Shown here one piece after another: positions 9,447 through 18,675 of a stretch of DNA of 37,967 nt. The stretch's first letter is position 1. Every line of letters begins with the position of its first letter. This DNA comes from Clostridia bacterium (GTDB lineage: Bacteria > Bacillota > Clostridia > DUPQ01): contig JAUUZE010000003.1 of assembly GCA_030590175.1 (NCBI GenBank), positions 1-37,967 on the forward strand, written 5' to 3'. The position numbers and the translations under genes are program-made. The notes beneath the pieces were generated by a model. The model was not told where the DNA came from, made no database searches, and saw only the letters and a list, made by a program, of their open reading frames with translations.

Positions 9447-11270
9447 ATGAATGAAAGAAAAAGTTTTTTTGCACCAGTAAAAGCATGGAAATATCTACTA
9501 AGAAGACCAGTTACAATACTTAAAAAAGATATTTTTGAGAATCCTAGAGAAGGTTCAGATATGTATCGTGGTTTTCATCAGAACGACTGGGATAAATGTG
9601 TTGGTTGTGGTACCTGTGAGTCTATATGTCCAACTAATGCTATTAGTATGGTTGAAATTGCATCACTAGAAATAGAAGATGGCAAAAAAAATGAGCGACC
9701 TGGTTTTGATTACGGTCGATGTTCTTTTTGTGCTCTTTGTGTTGATATATGTGTATCAGACTCATTAAAAATGTCAAAAGAATATTTACATTTATCAAAG
9801 GATGCTGAAAGTTTTTACTTTATACCAGATATTAATGGTATTCACAATAATAAAGCAAAACAAGGTTATGTTCGCGATGAAACATCTGAATTGCTTGATT
9901 TAGTGCGAGTGAAAATGGAACATGAAGATGTTAGTAGAAAAAATTCTTTCATAGAAATCGTAAAAGGTTATTCAATGGAAATGGCATTAGCTGAAAGTGC
10001 TAGATGTGTAGAATGTGGTATTTGCACTGATACATGTCCTGCTCACATGAATATACCTGAATACATTAGAAGTATTTATGAAAATGATTTAAAGGGTGCC
10101 ATAACTCATCTATATAAAACTAATCCACTATCAAACGTATGTGGACGAATTTGTACCCACTTATGTGAAGGCGCTTGTTCGTTAGCAATCAGAGGTGAAG
10201 CAATTTCAATAAGATGGTTAAAACGATATATTGTTGATAACACACCTATGGAAGATTATGAAGAGGCTGTATTATCATTTGTTACTGAACCTGTTAATGG
10301 AAAAGTAGGAATTGTAGGCTCTGGACCATCTGGTTTATCAGCAGCTTATTACTTACGTACATTAGGATATGAAGTTGATGTATATGAACAACGTGCAATA
10401 CCAGGTGGTGTTATTAGCTATGGTGGACCTGAATATAGATTACCAGAAGCTAGTGTACAAAAAGATATTTCTATGATTGAAAAAACTGGTGTTAACTTTA
10501 TTACAAATACTAAAGTTGGAACAGATATTACTCTTGCTCAACTAGAAGAAAAGTATGATGCTGTATTTTTAGGAATTGGATTTTCTTTATCTAGAAAATT
10601 AAATATTCCTGGAAACGATCATGGTGATGTGGAATATGCAATTCCATTTTTAGCGCAAACAAGAGACTATTTAAGAGATGTATCTAAAATGCCTGATATT
10701 CATGAAAAAGTTGTTGTTATTGGTGGTGGTAATGTTGCATTTGATGTTGCAAGAACATTATTAAGACTACAGATTGAAAAATATGGTAAAGCTGATGTTA
10801 AAATGGCATCATTAGAACATCGAGATATCTTACCTGCTGACTTAGAAGAGTTAGAAGAAGGGGAAGAAGAAGGAATTATTGGTAGCTTTGGGTATGGACC
10901 AGAAGAGATTGTTATTAAAAATAATAAAATTGTTGGTTTAAAAGTAAACAAAGTATTATCAATCTTTGATGAAGATAATAATTTTAACCCAAGTTATGAC
11001 AAATCTGATAGTCATGTTATAGAGGCAACACAGGTATATATTTCAACAGGACAAATGCCAGAATATGACATGATTACCGATGAAATAAAAGAAAAAATGG
11101 AAATTGTTAGAGGTAAAATAATTACTGCTGAAAATGGCCAAATTGTTAATGTTCCTTGGCTATTTGCAGGTGGTGATATTGTTAGAGGCCCTGATATTAT
11201 TAATGGGGTAGCCAATGGCCATGATTCGGCAGTTGGAATTGATAAGTATTTACAATCTAAAAAGAAATAA
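9447..11270 (+). CDS. NuoI-like 2x[4Fe-4S] ferredoxin fused to GltD/NfnB-type FAD/NAD(P) oxidoreductase
   Basis: CVGCGTCESICP and CSFCALCVDIC, then CVECGICTDTCPAHMNIPEYI...CGRICTHLCEGAC (DPYD-type Fe-S), GIVGSGPSGLSAAYYLRTLGYEVDVYE (FAD), VVVIGGGNVAFDVARTLLRL (NAD(P)). Confidence 0.93.
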   Translation: MNERKSFFAPVKAWKYLLRRPVTILKKDIFENPREGSDMYRGFHQNDWDKCVGCGTCESICPTNAISMVEIASLEIEDGKKNERPGFDYGRCSFCALCVDICVSDSLKMSKEYLHLSKDAESFYFIPDINGIHNNKAKQGYVRDETSELLDLVRVKMEHEDVSRKNSFIEIVKGYSMEMALAESARCVECGICTDTCPAHMNIPEYIRSIYENDLKGAITHLYKTNPLSNVCGRICTHLCEGACSLAIRGEAISIRWLKRYIVDNTPMEDYEEAVLSFVTEPVNGKVGIVGSGPSGLSAAYYLRTLGYEVDVYEQRAIPGGVISYGGPEYRLPEASVQKDISMIEKTGVNFITNTKVGTDITLAQLEEKYDAVFLGIGFSLSRKLNIPGNDHGDVEYAIPFLAQTRDYLRDVSKMPDIHEKVVVIGGGNVAFDVARTLLRLQIEKYGKADVKMASLEHRDILPADLEELEEGEEEGIIGSFGYGPEEIVIKNNKIVGLKVNKVLSIFDEDNNFNPSYDKSDSHVIEATQVYISTGQMPEYDMITDEIKEKMEIVRGKIITAENGQIVNVPWLFAGGDIVRGPDIINGVANGHDSAVGIDKYLQSKKK

Positions 11271-11274
11271 AAAT

Positions 11275-11310
11275 AACAAAACCTCGATATTATACGAGGT
11301 TTTGTTTTGT
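11275..11310 (+). terminator. Rho-independent terminator of the Mbx-like operon
   Basis: Perfect 12-bp stem AACAAAACCTCG / CGAGGTTTTGTT, loop ATATTATA, followed by a T-rich tail. Confidence 0.9.
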
Positions 11311-11311
11311 G

Positions 11312-11340
11312 TTTACATATATATTGAAAAGCAATATAAT
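11312..11340 (+). promoter_or_regulatory. Sigma70-type promoter
   Basis: TTTACA, 17 nt, TATAAT immediately after the terminator. Confidence 0.75.
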
Positions 11341-11363
11341 CAAATTATATGAAAGAGAGTAAT

Positions 11364-12248
11364 ATGCATACTATAAAAGCTTATCAACATACATTGAATA
11401 AAACAATCAATATACAAAACGCATTAGTTTCTTGGCAATCATATAGTGATGAGATGTATAAAATTTATAAACCCTATCTTTTAAATAAAAAAGTAATAAT
11501 AATTGGAGCAGGACATATAACAGATTTTCCAATGGAAAAAATTCTTAATCAAGTTACAAGCATTTCGCTATATGATATTGATAAAGAGGCCATGTCGTTA
11601 GGGTTAAAAGCACAAAATATTAGTAGTAATAAGGTAACCTTTATAACCAAAGATATTACATGTCTAGATGATGTTGGTTTTTATAAACAAGTAATCTTGT
11701 TATTACAAGCTAAAGATTTAGAAGGCATAAAGAGGTTTTTTAGAATAGTAAGCCATATGAACATTGATGTTTCAATCGATTCAAAATATGATTTACTTAT
11801 TATTTCTCCGTTTTATACCCAATTATTATTACCACAATACTTAGCTTATCTTAATGAATTTATTGAAGATACCCTACATAATGAGTACATAGAACCCTTA
11901 TTATCATTATTAAGTTTATTTATTGATAAAATTAATAATCAATTACTTTTTTGTCTAAATGAAAGTGGTAAAATAATTGTAATAAGTGATTACTTAGAAT
12001 TTATGCTAGATGATTCTAAGTATATTGCATTAAAAAATAAAAATAATCAATCTTCTATTGATAAATATTATGAAGATTACTTGATGAAGTATGGACAAGG
12101 GCTTGGTCCGTATGGACTAGAGGACTTAGTTGAAAAGACAAGATTAATTCATCAATCATGGCACTGGTGGCCATTTAATGGAGAAAAAGAACTTTTAGTG
12201 AAAATAGGTATTATGGGAAAAATGAAAGTAGAAGAAAATGACATATAG
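11364..12248 (+). CDS. Uncharacterised protein with methyltransferase-like Rossmann motif
   Basis: KKVIIIGAGHITDFPMEKIL...ISLYDIDKEAMSLG resembles SAM-MTase motifs I/II. Start moved from 11349 to ATG 11364 because 11349 sits about 9 nt after the -10. Confidence 0.55.
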   Translation: MHTIKAYQHTLNKTINIQNALVSWQSYSDEMYKIYKPYLLNKKVIIIGAGHITDFPMEKILNQVTSISLYDIDKEAMSLGLKAQNISSNKVTFITKDITCLDDVGFYKQVILLLQAKDLEGIKRFFRIVSHMNIDVSIDSKYDLLIISPFYTQLLLPQYLAYLNEFIEDTLHNEYIEPLLSLLSLFIDKINNQLLFCLNESGKIIVISDYLEFMLDDSKYIALKNKNNQSSIDKYYEDYLMKYGQGLGPYGLEDLVEKTRLIHQSWHWWPFNGEKELLVKIGIMGKMKVEENDI

Positions 12249-13455
12249 TGCTATTAGAAAACTATCAGGAACTTATGATGGTAAAAAGGTTACGTTGCAA
12301 TTTTATCGTTCACAGCGAGCTAGTAAATCAAATAAACCTATTGTGTTTACTATTTTTCGTCAGATTTGTAATGATTTTTTATTTGGACGTGATTATGAAG
12401 AATTTGCATATTCACTAGACATTAAAGATGCAACAGTAATTTATGAAGGAATATTACAAGTTGATGTTGATATTAGTTTTTATACGTATGAAGATAAAGA
12501 TGTAAAAGAAGGGATTACCTATGCATACTATATAGGGTCACTTTTAAATGATATTGTATATGGACCCCTATTAATTAAACCGCGAAATCAGAAATTATGG
12601 TTACCATATGAAACAATAAAAAGCGAATTATCACAATTGGCTTGTGATTATCCTGATTTAGTTAAAATATCAAACCATGGTCATTCAGTTTTAGGAAGAG
12701 ATATTGACAGTATTACAATTGGAAATCGTCAACATATTAAGCTTGGGTTTGTAGGACTTATTCATGCTGGTGAGTCAGGACCAGAGTTAATGCTTTATAC
12801 CATAAAAAAATTATTAAAGTCGCAATCTTCATTACTTAAAAAAATTGGATTATCTTTTTTAGTAAATGCTAATCCTGATCAACGAGAAAAACAAGTTAAA
12901 GGTGTACCATGGTATTTGAGAAAGAATGCAAATGGTGTGGATTTAAATAGAAATTTTGATGCACAATTTGATATAGTAGAATTAGGGTATGGCTTTAGAA
13001 CAGATGTTTTAACATCTCCTACCTATAGAGGGAAAAATCCTGAATCAGAACCTGAAACTAAAGCACTAATTGATTTTATTGAATTTGCTATGCCACAAGT
13101 TGTATTTGTTTTTCACAGTCTATCAAGTATATGTACTGATAGCTTTTTATTGTCTAAATATTCTAAAGATGATACGTTATATATTAATAAATGTATGAAG
13201 TACCTTAAACCTTATACAAAAGGGTTTGGTGTTAAAAAGAAACCTTCTATTTACTTTGGTACTAGTTATGGTTCGTTACCTCATTATCTATATAAAAAGT
13301 ATGGTATTCCTGCCTTTGATATGGAATTAGGAGAGGTAGATGATGAAACAAAACAGATGGTTATTCATGATAATGTAACTAATCAATTAATGGAATATTA
13401 TCAAGAGAGACACTATCAAGGAATAAGCGAGGTAATAAAATCATGTATATCGTAG
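12238..13455 (+). CDS. M14-family zinc carboxypeptidase-like protein
   Basis: HGHSVLGRDIDSITIG...IHAGESGPELMLY (HxxE), NANGVDLNRNFD, FDMELGE near the C-terminus. No obvious signal peptide. Confidence 0.82.
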   Translation: MTYSAIRKLSGTYDGKKVTLQFYRSQRASKSNKPIVFTIFRQICNDFLFGRDYEEFAYSLDIKDATVIYEGILQVDVDISFYTYEDKDVKEGITYAYYIGSLLNDIVYGPLLIKPRNQKLWLPYETIKSELSQLACDYPDLVKISNHGHSVLGRDIDSITIGNRQHIKLGFVGLIHAGESGPELMLYTIKKLLKSQSSLLKKIGLSFLVNANPDQREKQVKGVPWYLRKNANGVDLNRNFDAQFDIVELGYGFRTDVLTSPTYRGKNPESEPETKALIDFIEFAMPQVVFVFHSLSSICTDSFLLSKYSKDDTLYINKCMKYLKPYTKGFGVKKKPSIYFGTSYGSLPHYLYKKYGIPAFDMELGEVDDETKQMVIHDNVTNQLMEYYQERHYQGISEVIKSCIS

Positions 13456-14363
13456 ATGGTCATTGTGATACTTTGTTAGCATTACAAGAAAAAAAAGAGA
13501 CACTTAAAGAGAATTCATTACAAATTAGTCTAAATAGAATAAAAAAAACTAGTAGTGACTATTTGCAATTTTATGCAGTTTTTGTATCTCCTAGCATTAA
13601 AGGTTTAGAAGCAATTAATCAATATAAGAATATGGTTAGTATTTTACAAAATGAATGTGAAAAAAATAATATACCTAGGATATTAACAAAAAGTGATTTA
13701 AATTTTAAAGGACATGGGGCATTATTATCAGTTGAGGGTCTATATTTCCTAGATGAAAAACAAATAACTTTAGATGACTTATATAAGGATGGAGTTAGGT
13801 GTTTATCTATGACATGGAATGGTAGTAACTCATATGCTGGAGGAGTGTTAGGTAAATTATCTCATGGGCTAACTAAAAAAGGGGCGAACCTAGTTAAAAA
13901 AGCTGAAAAATTAGGAATTATTCTTGATGTATCGCACTTAGATGATAGAAGTTTTTATGATTTAAGTGAAATATCTTCTAACCCTTTTGTAGCTACTCAC
14001 TCAAATGCGCGTGCAATATGTGAAAATAGCAGAAATTTAACTGATGACATGTTAGTTACACTAAAAAAACATGGTGGTTTAGCTGGTATAAATATGTATG
14101 GACGATTTTTAAAAGAACAAGGTGATACTTCAGTAGTTGATGTAATTAGACATATTGAACATATTTGTACAGTGGCATCTGTAGATACAGTAGGTTTTGG
14201 GACTGACTTTGATGGGATACCAAGGGAACACTCAGCAATTGATAGTCCTATTGCATTAATTGCTGTTTTAGAGCAATTAGCGATACTTAATTATACACAA
14301 GAGCAAATTGATAAAATCGCTGGTGGTAACTATTTACGTGTCTTAACAAGAGTGCTTAAATAA
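13443..14363 (+). CDS. Membrane dipeptidase-like (M19, renal dipeptidase family)
   Basis: VDGHCDTL, LDVSHLDDRSFYDL, ATHSNARAICENSRNLTDDML, GFGTDFDGIP. Confidence 0.92.
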   Translation: MYIVDGHCDTLLALQEKKETLKENSLQISLNRIKKTSSDYLQFYAVFVSPSIKGLEAINQYKNMVSILQNECEKNNIPRILTKSDLNFKGHGALLSVEGLYFLDEKQITLDDLYKDGVRCLSMTWNGSNSYAGGVLGKLSHGLTKKGANLVKKAEKLGIILDVSHLDDRSFYDLSEISSNPFVATHSNARAICENSRNLTDDMLVTLKKHGGLAGINMYGRFLKEQGDTSVVDVIRHIEHICTVASVDTVGFGTDFDGIPREHSAIDSPIALIAVLEQLAILNYTQEQIDKIAGGNYLRVLTRVLK

Positions 14364-14371
14364 TAAAATTA

Positions 14372-14380
14372 TGGTACAAT
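14372..14380 (+). promoter_or_regulatory. Extended -10 element upstream of nadE
   Basis: TGG-TACAAT about 15 nt upstream of the nadE start. Confidence 0.35.
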
Positions 14381-14394
14381 ACCCATGAGGTATT

Positions 14395-16314
14395 ATGATG
14401 AATTATGGATATGTCAAAGTAGGGACCTACTCACCAGAAATGAAAATTGCAAATTGTCAGTACAATAGTGCTGTCATAATAAAAGCTGTAAAAGAATATG
14501 ATGGACAACTATCATATTTGCTTTTTCCAGAACTTAGTGTAACAGGGTATTCTTGTGGAGATTTGTTCTTTTCACAGCATTTATTAGATCAAGCGCAATT
14601 ACAATTAGAAAATATTTCTAAAAGCACCAAATATAGCAACATGGTTATTATATTTGGAATGCCAATACGTCACAAAAATCAATTATTTAATGTGGCAATT
14701 GTTATGCAATCAGGAAAAATACTAGGTGTAGTTCCAAAATCATATATACCAAACTATGCTGAGTTTTACGAAGAACGATGGTTTTCATCAGGAAAAGATC
14801 TTAATGAAAGTATCTCACTACTTGGCAATGATGTTCCTTTTTCGCCTAATACAATATTTAAAGCAATAGGTAATGAGAAAGCTTCTTTTGCCATTGAAAT
14901 ATGTGAAGATTTATGGGCAGGTATTCCACCTAGTTCATATCATGTTAAAAAAGGTGCTCATATGATTTTTAACTTGTCTGCTAGTAATGAACTAGTTGGT
15001 AAGGTAGATTATAGAAAGCAATTAGTTATAGGGCAGTCAGCTAGTGGGATATGTGGCTATATTTATTGTTCAGCGGGTCCTAATGAATCATCTACTGATT
15101 TGGTATATGGTGGTCACACATTAATAGCTGAAAATGGTAGATTACTTGCTAAAGGGAAACGATTCTCATTTGAATCAACAATAACTATAGGTGAGATTGA
15201 TTTATCACTATTAGCCCATGATCGTATGAAAAATACAGTATATATGGAAGATGATATTTCACTATCTTATCAATATGCTTCATATAATTTAGAAGAGTTA
15301 ACTATTACAAAACTAATAAGACAAATAAATAAAACACCTTTTGTACCATCAGATGAAAGAAAACTACATCAAAGATGTGAAGAGATATTTGCAATACAAG
15401 CAACTGGATTGGCCAGAAGAATTAGCCACATTGGTTGTAAAAAAGTAGTTTTGGCCATTTCAGGAGGTTTAGATTCCACCTTAGCCTTATTAGTAACAAA
15501 TAAAGCATTTGAAAAACTTGGGTTGGATAAAAAAGGTATTATTGCAATTACTATGCCAGGTTTTGGTACTACTAATAGGACATATGATAATGCTGTGGCA
15601 TTAATTAAAGAAGTGGGAGCTACTTTTAGAGAAATTGACATTAAAAAAGCGTGTTTATCTCATTTTGAAGATATAGGACATGACCCATCAATTCATGATA
15701 CTACATATGAAAATGTACAAGCTAGAGAACGTTATCAAATCGCCATGGATATCGCTAATAAAGAAAATGGTATTGTGGTAGGTACTGGTGATTTAAGTGA
15801 ATTAGCACTTGGATGGTGTACATATAATGGAGATCATATGTCTATGTATAACGTCAATTGTTCTATACCAAAAACACTTGTTAAATATTTAATTGATTAT
15901 GTTAAAAATTTCGAAGTTGATAAACATGCAAGTAATATTTTATCTAGTATAATGGACACTCCTATATCACCTGAACTATTACCACCAGATAATGATGGAA
16001 ATATATCTCAAAAAACAGAGGATATTTTAGGACCTTATGAAGTCCATGATTTTTACTTATATAACATGATAAGAAAAGGATTTAGCCCTAAAAAATTATT
16101 ATTCTTAGGAAAACAAGCTTTCTTAGAAGTGTATCATGAAGATGATTTGAAGAAGTGGCTAATAATTTTCATAAAACGATTTTTTACTCATCAATTTAAA
16201 CGTTCTTGTATTCCTGATGGTCCAAAAGTTGGTTCTATTAATTTATCTCCAAGAGGAGATTGGAGAATGCCATCTGACGTCAGTGCAAAATCTTGGCTTG
16301 ATGAATTGGAGTAA
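14395..16314 (+). CDS. nadE: Glutamine-dependent NAD(+) synthase
   Basis: N-terminal nitrilase-type amidase (LLFPELSVTGYSCGDLF, ICEDLW) and C-terminal synthetase (LAISGGLDSTLALLV, GTGDLSELALGWCTYNGDHMSMYNVN). Confidence 0.95.
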   Translation: MMNYGYVKVGTYSPEMKIANCQYNSAVIIKAVKEYDGQLSYLLFPELSVTGYSCGDLFFSQHLLDQAQLQLENISKSTKYSNMVIIFGMPIRHKNQLFNVAIVMQSGKILGVVPKSYIPNYAEFYEERWFSSGKDLNESISLLGNDVPFSPNTIFKAIGNEKASFAIEICEDLWAGIPPSSYHVKKGAHMIFNLSASNELVGKVDYRKQLVIGQSASGICGYIYCSAGPNESSTDLVYGGHTLIAENGRLLAKGKRFSFESTITIGEIDLSLLAHDRMKNTVYMEDDISLSYQYASYNLEELTITKLIRQINKTPFVPSDERKLHQRCEEIFAIQATGLARRISHIGCKKVVLAISGGLDSTLALLVTNKAFEKLGLDKKGIIAITMPGFGTTNRTYDNAVALIKEVGATFREIDIKKACLSHFEDIGHDPSIHDTTYENVQARERYQIAMDIANKENGIVVGTGDLSELALGWCTYNGDHMSMYNVNCSIPKTLVKYLIDYVKNFEVDKHASNILSSIMDTPISPELLPPDNDGNISQKTEDILGPYEVHDFYLYNMIRKGFSPKKLLFLGKQAFLEVYHEDDLKKWLIIFIKRFFTHQFKRSCIPDGPKVGSINLSPRGDWRMPSDVSAKSWLDELE

Positions 16315-16318
16315 TTAA

Positions 16319-17308
16319 ATGGATATAATAACTATCAGATTAAGTGATAATAAACTGATTATGTTAGATCAAAGAAAATTACCGTTAGAAATTTCATATT
16401 ACATTGCTAAAACTAAAGAAGAAGTTTTTTATGCTATTAAAGAAATGGTTGTAAGAGGTGCACCGCTAATTGGTGTAACCGCAGCTTATGGTATGTATAT
16501 TTCATATTTAAATGGTGAAAACTTAGAAGAAGTTGCAGATTATCTAGCTAAAGCAAGACCAACTGCTGTTAATCTTACATGGGCAATTGATAAAATGATG
16601 AAGGCTCATTATGAAGAACGAGGTCTTTTAGAACAAGCAAAAGCAATACATCAAGAAGATGTGGATACGAATTTTTCTATTGGTAATCATTTAATAAAAT
16701 TATTAGGGAAGAAGCGTAATATTTTAACACATTGTAATGCAGGTATATTAGCTACAACAAAATATGGGACAGCTACTTCACCATTTTATATTGGAAAAGA
16801 TTTAGGTATAAATTACAAAGTTTATGCAGATGAAACTAGGCCACGATTACAAGGTGCTAGCTTAACAGCTTTTGAATTAATGGAATCAGGAATTGATGTA
16901 ACTGTTATTACTGATAATATGGCAGCCTATCTAATGAGCAAAGGTTTAATTGAAGCTGTTATTACAGGTTGTGATAGAGTAGCTGCAAATGGTGATGTAG
17001 CAAATAAAATTGGTACATTAAATGTATCTATTATTGCTAAATATTATAATATTCCCATGTATATTGCTGCACCTTCATCAACTATTGATATGTCTCTAAA
17101 AAGTGGTGAGTTAATACCTATTGAAGAGCGAGAGTCTTGGGAAGTTACTAGTCGTTTTGGTAAACAAATGACACCTAATGAGACTAAAGTCCTAAATCCT
17201 GCATTTGATATAACACCAGCTTGTAATATAACCGCTATTGTTACTGAAAAAGGGATAATCTATCCACCATATAGTAAAAACCTAAAGGAGCAATATGAAC
17301 AAAGTTGA
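16319..17308 (+). CDS. mtnA: S-methyl-5-thioribose-1-phosphate isomerase-like
   Basis: MVVRGAPLIGVTAAYG, RPTAVNLTWAID, THCNAGILATTKYGTA, ADETRPRLQGA, VITGCDRVAANGDVANKIGT. Confidence 0.93.
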   Translation: MDIITIRLSDNKLIMLDQRKLPLEISYYIAKTKEEVFYAIKEMVVRGAPLIGVTAAYGMYISYLNGENLEEVADYLAKARPTAVNLTWAIDKMMKAHYEERGLLEQAKAIHQEDVDTNFSIGNHLIKLLGKKRNILTHCNAGILATTKYGTATSPFYIGKDLGINYKVYADETRPRLQGASLTAFELMESGIDVTVITDNMAAYLMSKGLIEAVITGCDRVAANGDVANKIGTLNVSIIAKYYNIPMYIAAPSSTIDMSLKSGELIPIEERESWEVTSRFGKQMTPNETKVLNPAFDITPACNITAIVTEKGIIYPPYSKNLKEQYEQS

Positions 17309-18038
17309 TATAAATTGTGATATGGGTGAAGGTGGATTATTTGATGAATCCATTATGAAATATATTAAAAGTGCAAATATTGCCTGTGGATATCATGCAG
17401 GTAATGAAGAAATAATGAAAAAAACAATTTATATGGCAAAGGAACAAAATGTTATTGTAGGCGCACACCCTGGGTATGATGATTTAGAAAATTTTGGTCG
17501 TAAAGAATTAAATTATGAATACGATTTAGTTATTGCCATTGTGCTTCAACAATTACATACATTTTATAAAATAGCCTGTGCAGAAGGTGCAAGTATGGCT
17601 TATGTGAAATTACATGGAGCCTTATACAATAGAGTAGCAGATGATGATAAATTAGCAGAAAAATTGCTTTACTATATAACCTTAGAATATCCTGGAATTT
17701 CTTTTTTATCATTAGCGTTATCTCCAATGCAACGTGTTGCAGAGAAAATGGGGATTTCTTGTTATCATGAAGTATTTGCAGATCGTGCATATGAAAATGA
17801 TGGTACATTAGTTTCTAGAAGCAAAAAGGGCGCAATTATTACTGATGTAGATGATGTGAAAAAGCGAGTATATCAGATGGTATCAGAGCAAACAGTAAAT
17901 AGTATTAACTTAAAAGACATTCCAATTATTTGTCAATCAATATGTGTTCACGGTGACTCTTTACAAGCGCTATCTTTGTGTCAGGGTATTTATGAACATC
18001 TATCATTAAAAGGAGTAATTATTGAAAGTTACATGTGA
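17295..18038 (+). CDS. pxpA: 5-oxoprolinase subunit A (LamB/YcsF family)
   Basis: VDINCDMGEGG, SANIACGYHAGNEE, VGAHPGYDDLENFGRKEL, VKLHGALYN, CVHGDS. Confidence 0.95.
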   Translation: MNKVDINCDMGEGGLFDESIMKYIKSANIACGYHAGNEEIMKKTIYMAKEQNVIVGAHPGYDDLENFGRKELNYEYDLVIAIVLQQLHTFYKIACAEGASMAYVKLHGALYNRVADDDKLAEKLLYYITLEYPGISFLSLALSPMQRVAEKMGISCYHEVFADRAYENDGTLVSRSKKGAIITDVDDVKKRVYQMVSEQTVNSINLKDIPIICQSICVHGDSLQALSLCQGIYEHLSLKGVIIESYM

Positions 18039-18675
18039 ATATGCAAAGATGGGAAGTAATCATGTATTTGTGCGATTTTCTCATGTGATAGATAAATTAA
18101 TTAATCAACAAATTCGCCAGGTATATCAAACACTGATTACAAAACAACCACTAGGGTTTATTGAAGCATATTTTGCTTATGGCAGCTTAACTGTTCAATT
18201 TGATTTAACAATTACTACTTATAAAGCCATGAAAAAAGCTATTTCTCTTATTATTAGTGATACAACTATAACGAAAGTTACAAGTGGAAATGAAGTTATT
18301 ATTCCAGTTACTTATAATAACGAAACAGGACTTGATTTAGATTATGCAAGTGATTACTTAAAATTATCAAAAGATGAAATTATTGATATTCATAGCAGTG
18401 GCCAATATTTGGTATATATGATTGGTTTTTTACCTGGGTTTTGTTATTTAGGTGGGCTAGACAAAAGAATCCATATACCAAGAAAAAAGACACCGCGATT
18501 AATAGTACCAAAAGGAAGTGTGGGCATAGCAGCTTCACAAACGGGTGTATATCCTTTAGATAGTCCAGGAGGTTGGCAGATTATTGGTCGAACAAACCTA
18601 AAACTATATAAACCATATGACAAATCGCCATTCTTAATACTACCAGGTGACAAAGTGAGGTTTATTAAAAAATGA
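18022..18675 (+). CDS. pxpB: 5-oxoprolinase subunit B (KipI-like)
   Basis: YMIGFLPGFCYLGGLDKRIHIPRKKTPRLIVPKGSVGIAASQTGVYPLDSPGGWQIIGRT. TTG start with AAAGGAG RBS. Confidence 0.95.
   Translation: MKVTCEYAKMGSNHVFVRFSHVIDKLINQQIRQVYQTLITKQPLGFIEAYFAYGSLTVQFDLTITTYKAMKKAISLIISDTTITKVTSGNEVIIPVTYNNETGLDLDYASDYLKLSKDEIIDIHSSGQYLVYMIGFLPGFCYLGGLDKRIHIPRKKTPRLIVPKGSVGIAASQTGVYPLDSPGGWQIIGRTNLKLYKPYDKSPFLILPGDKVRFIKK

Noticed and set aside
722-11270. Canonical H2-evolving Mbh/Ech NiFe hydrogenase
   Set aside because: The large subunit lacks the two CxxC NiFe motifs (CxxE at both sites) and no hyp maturation genes are in the window.
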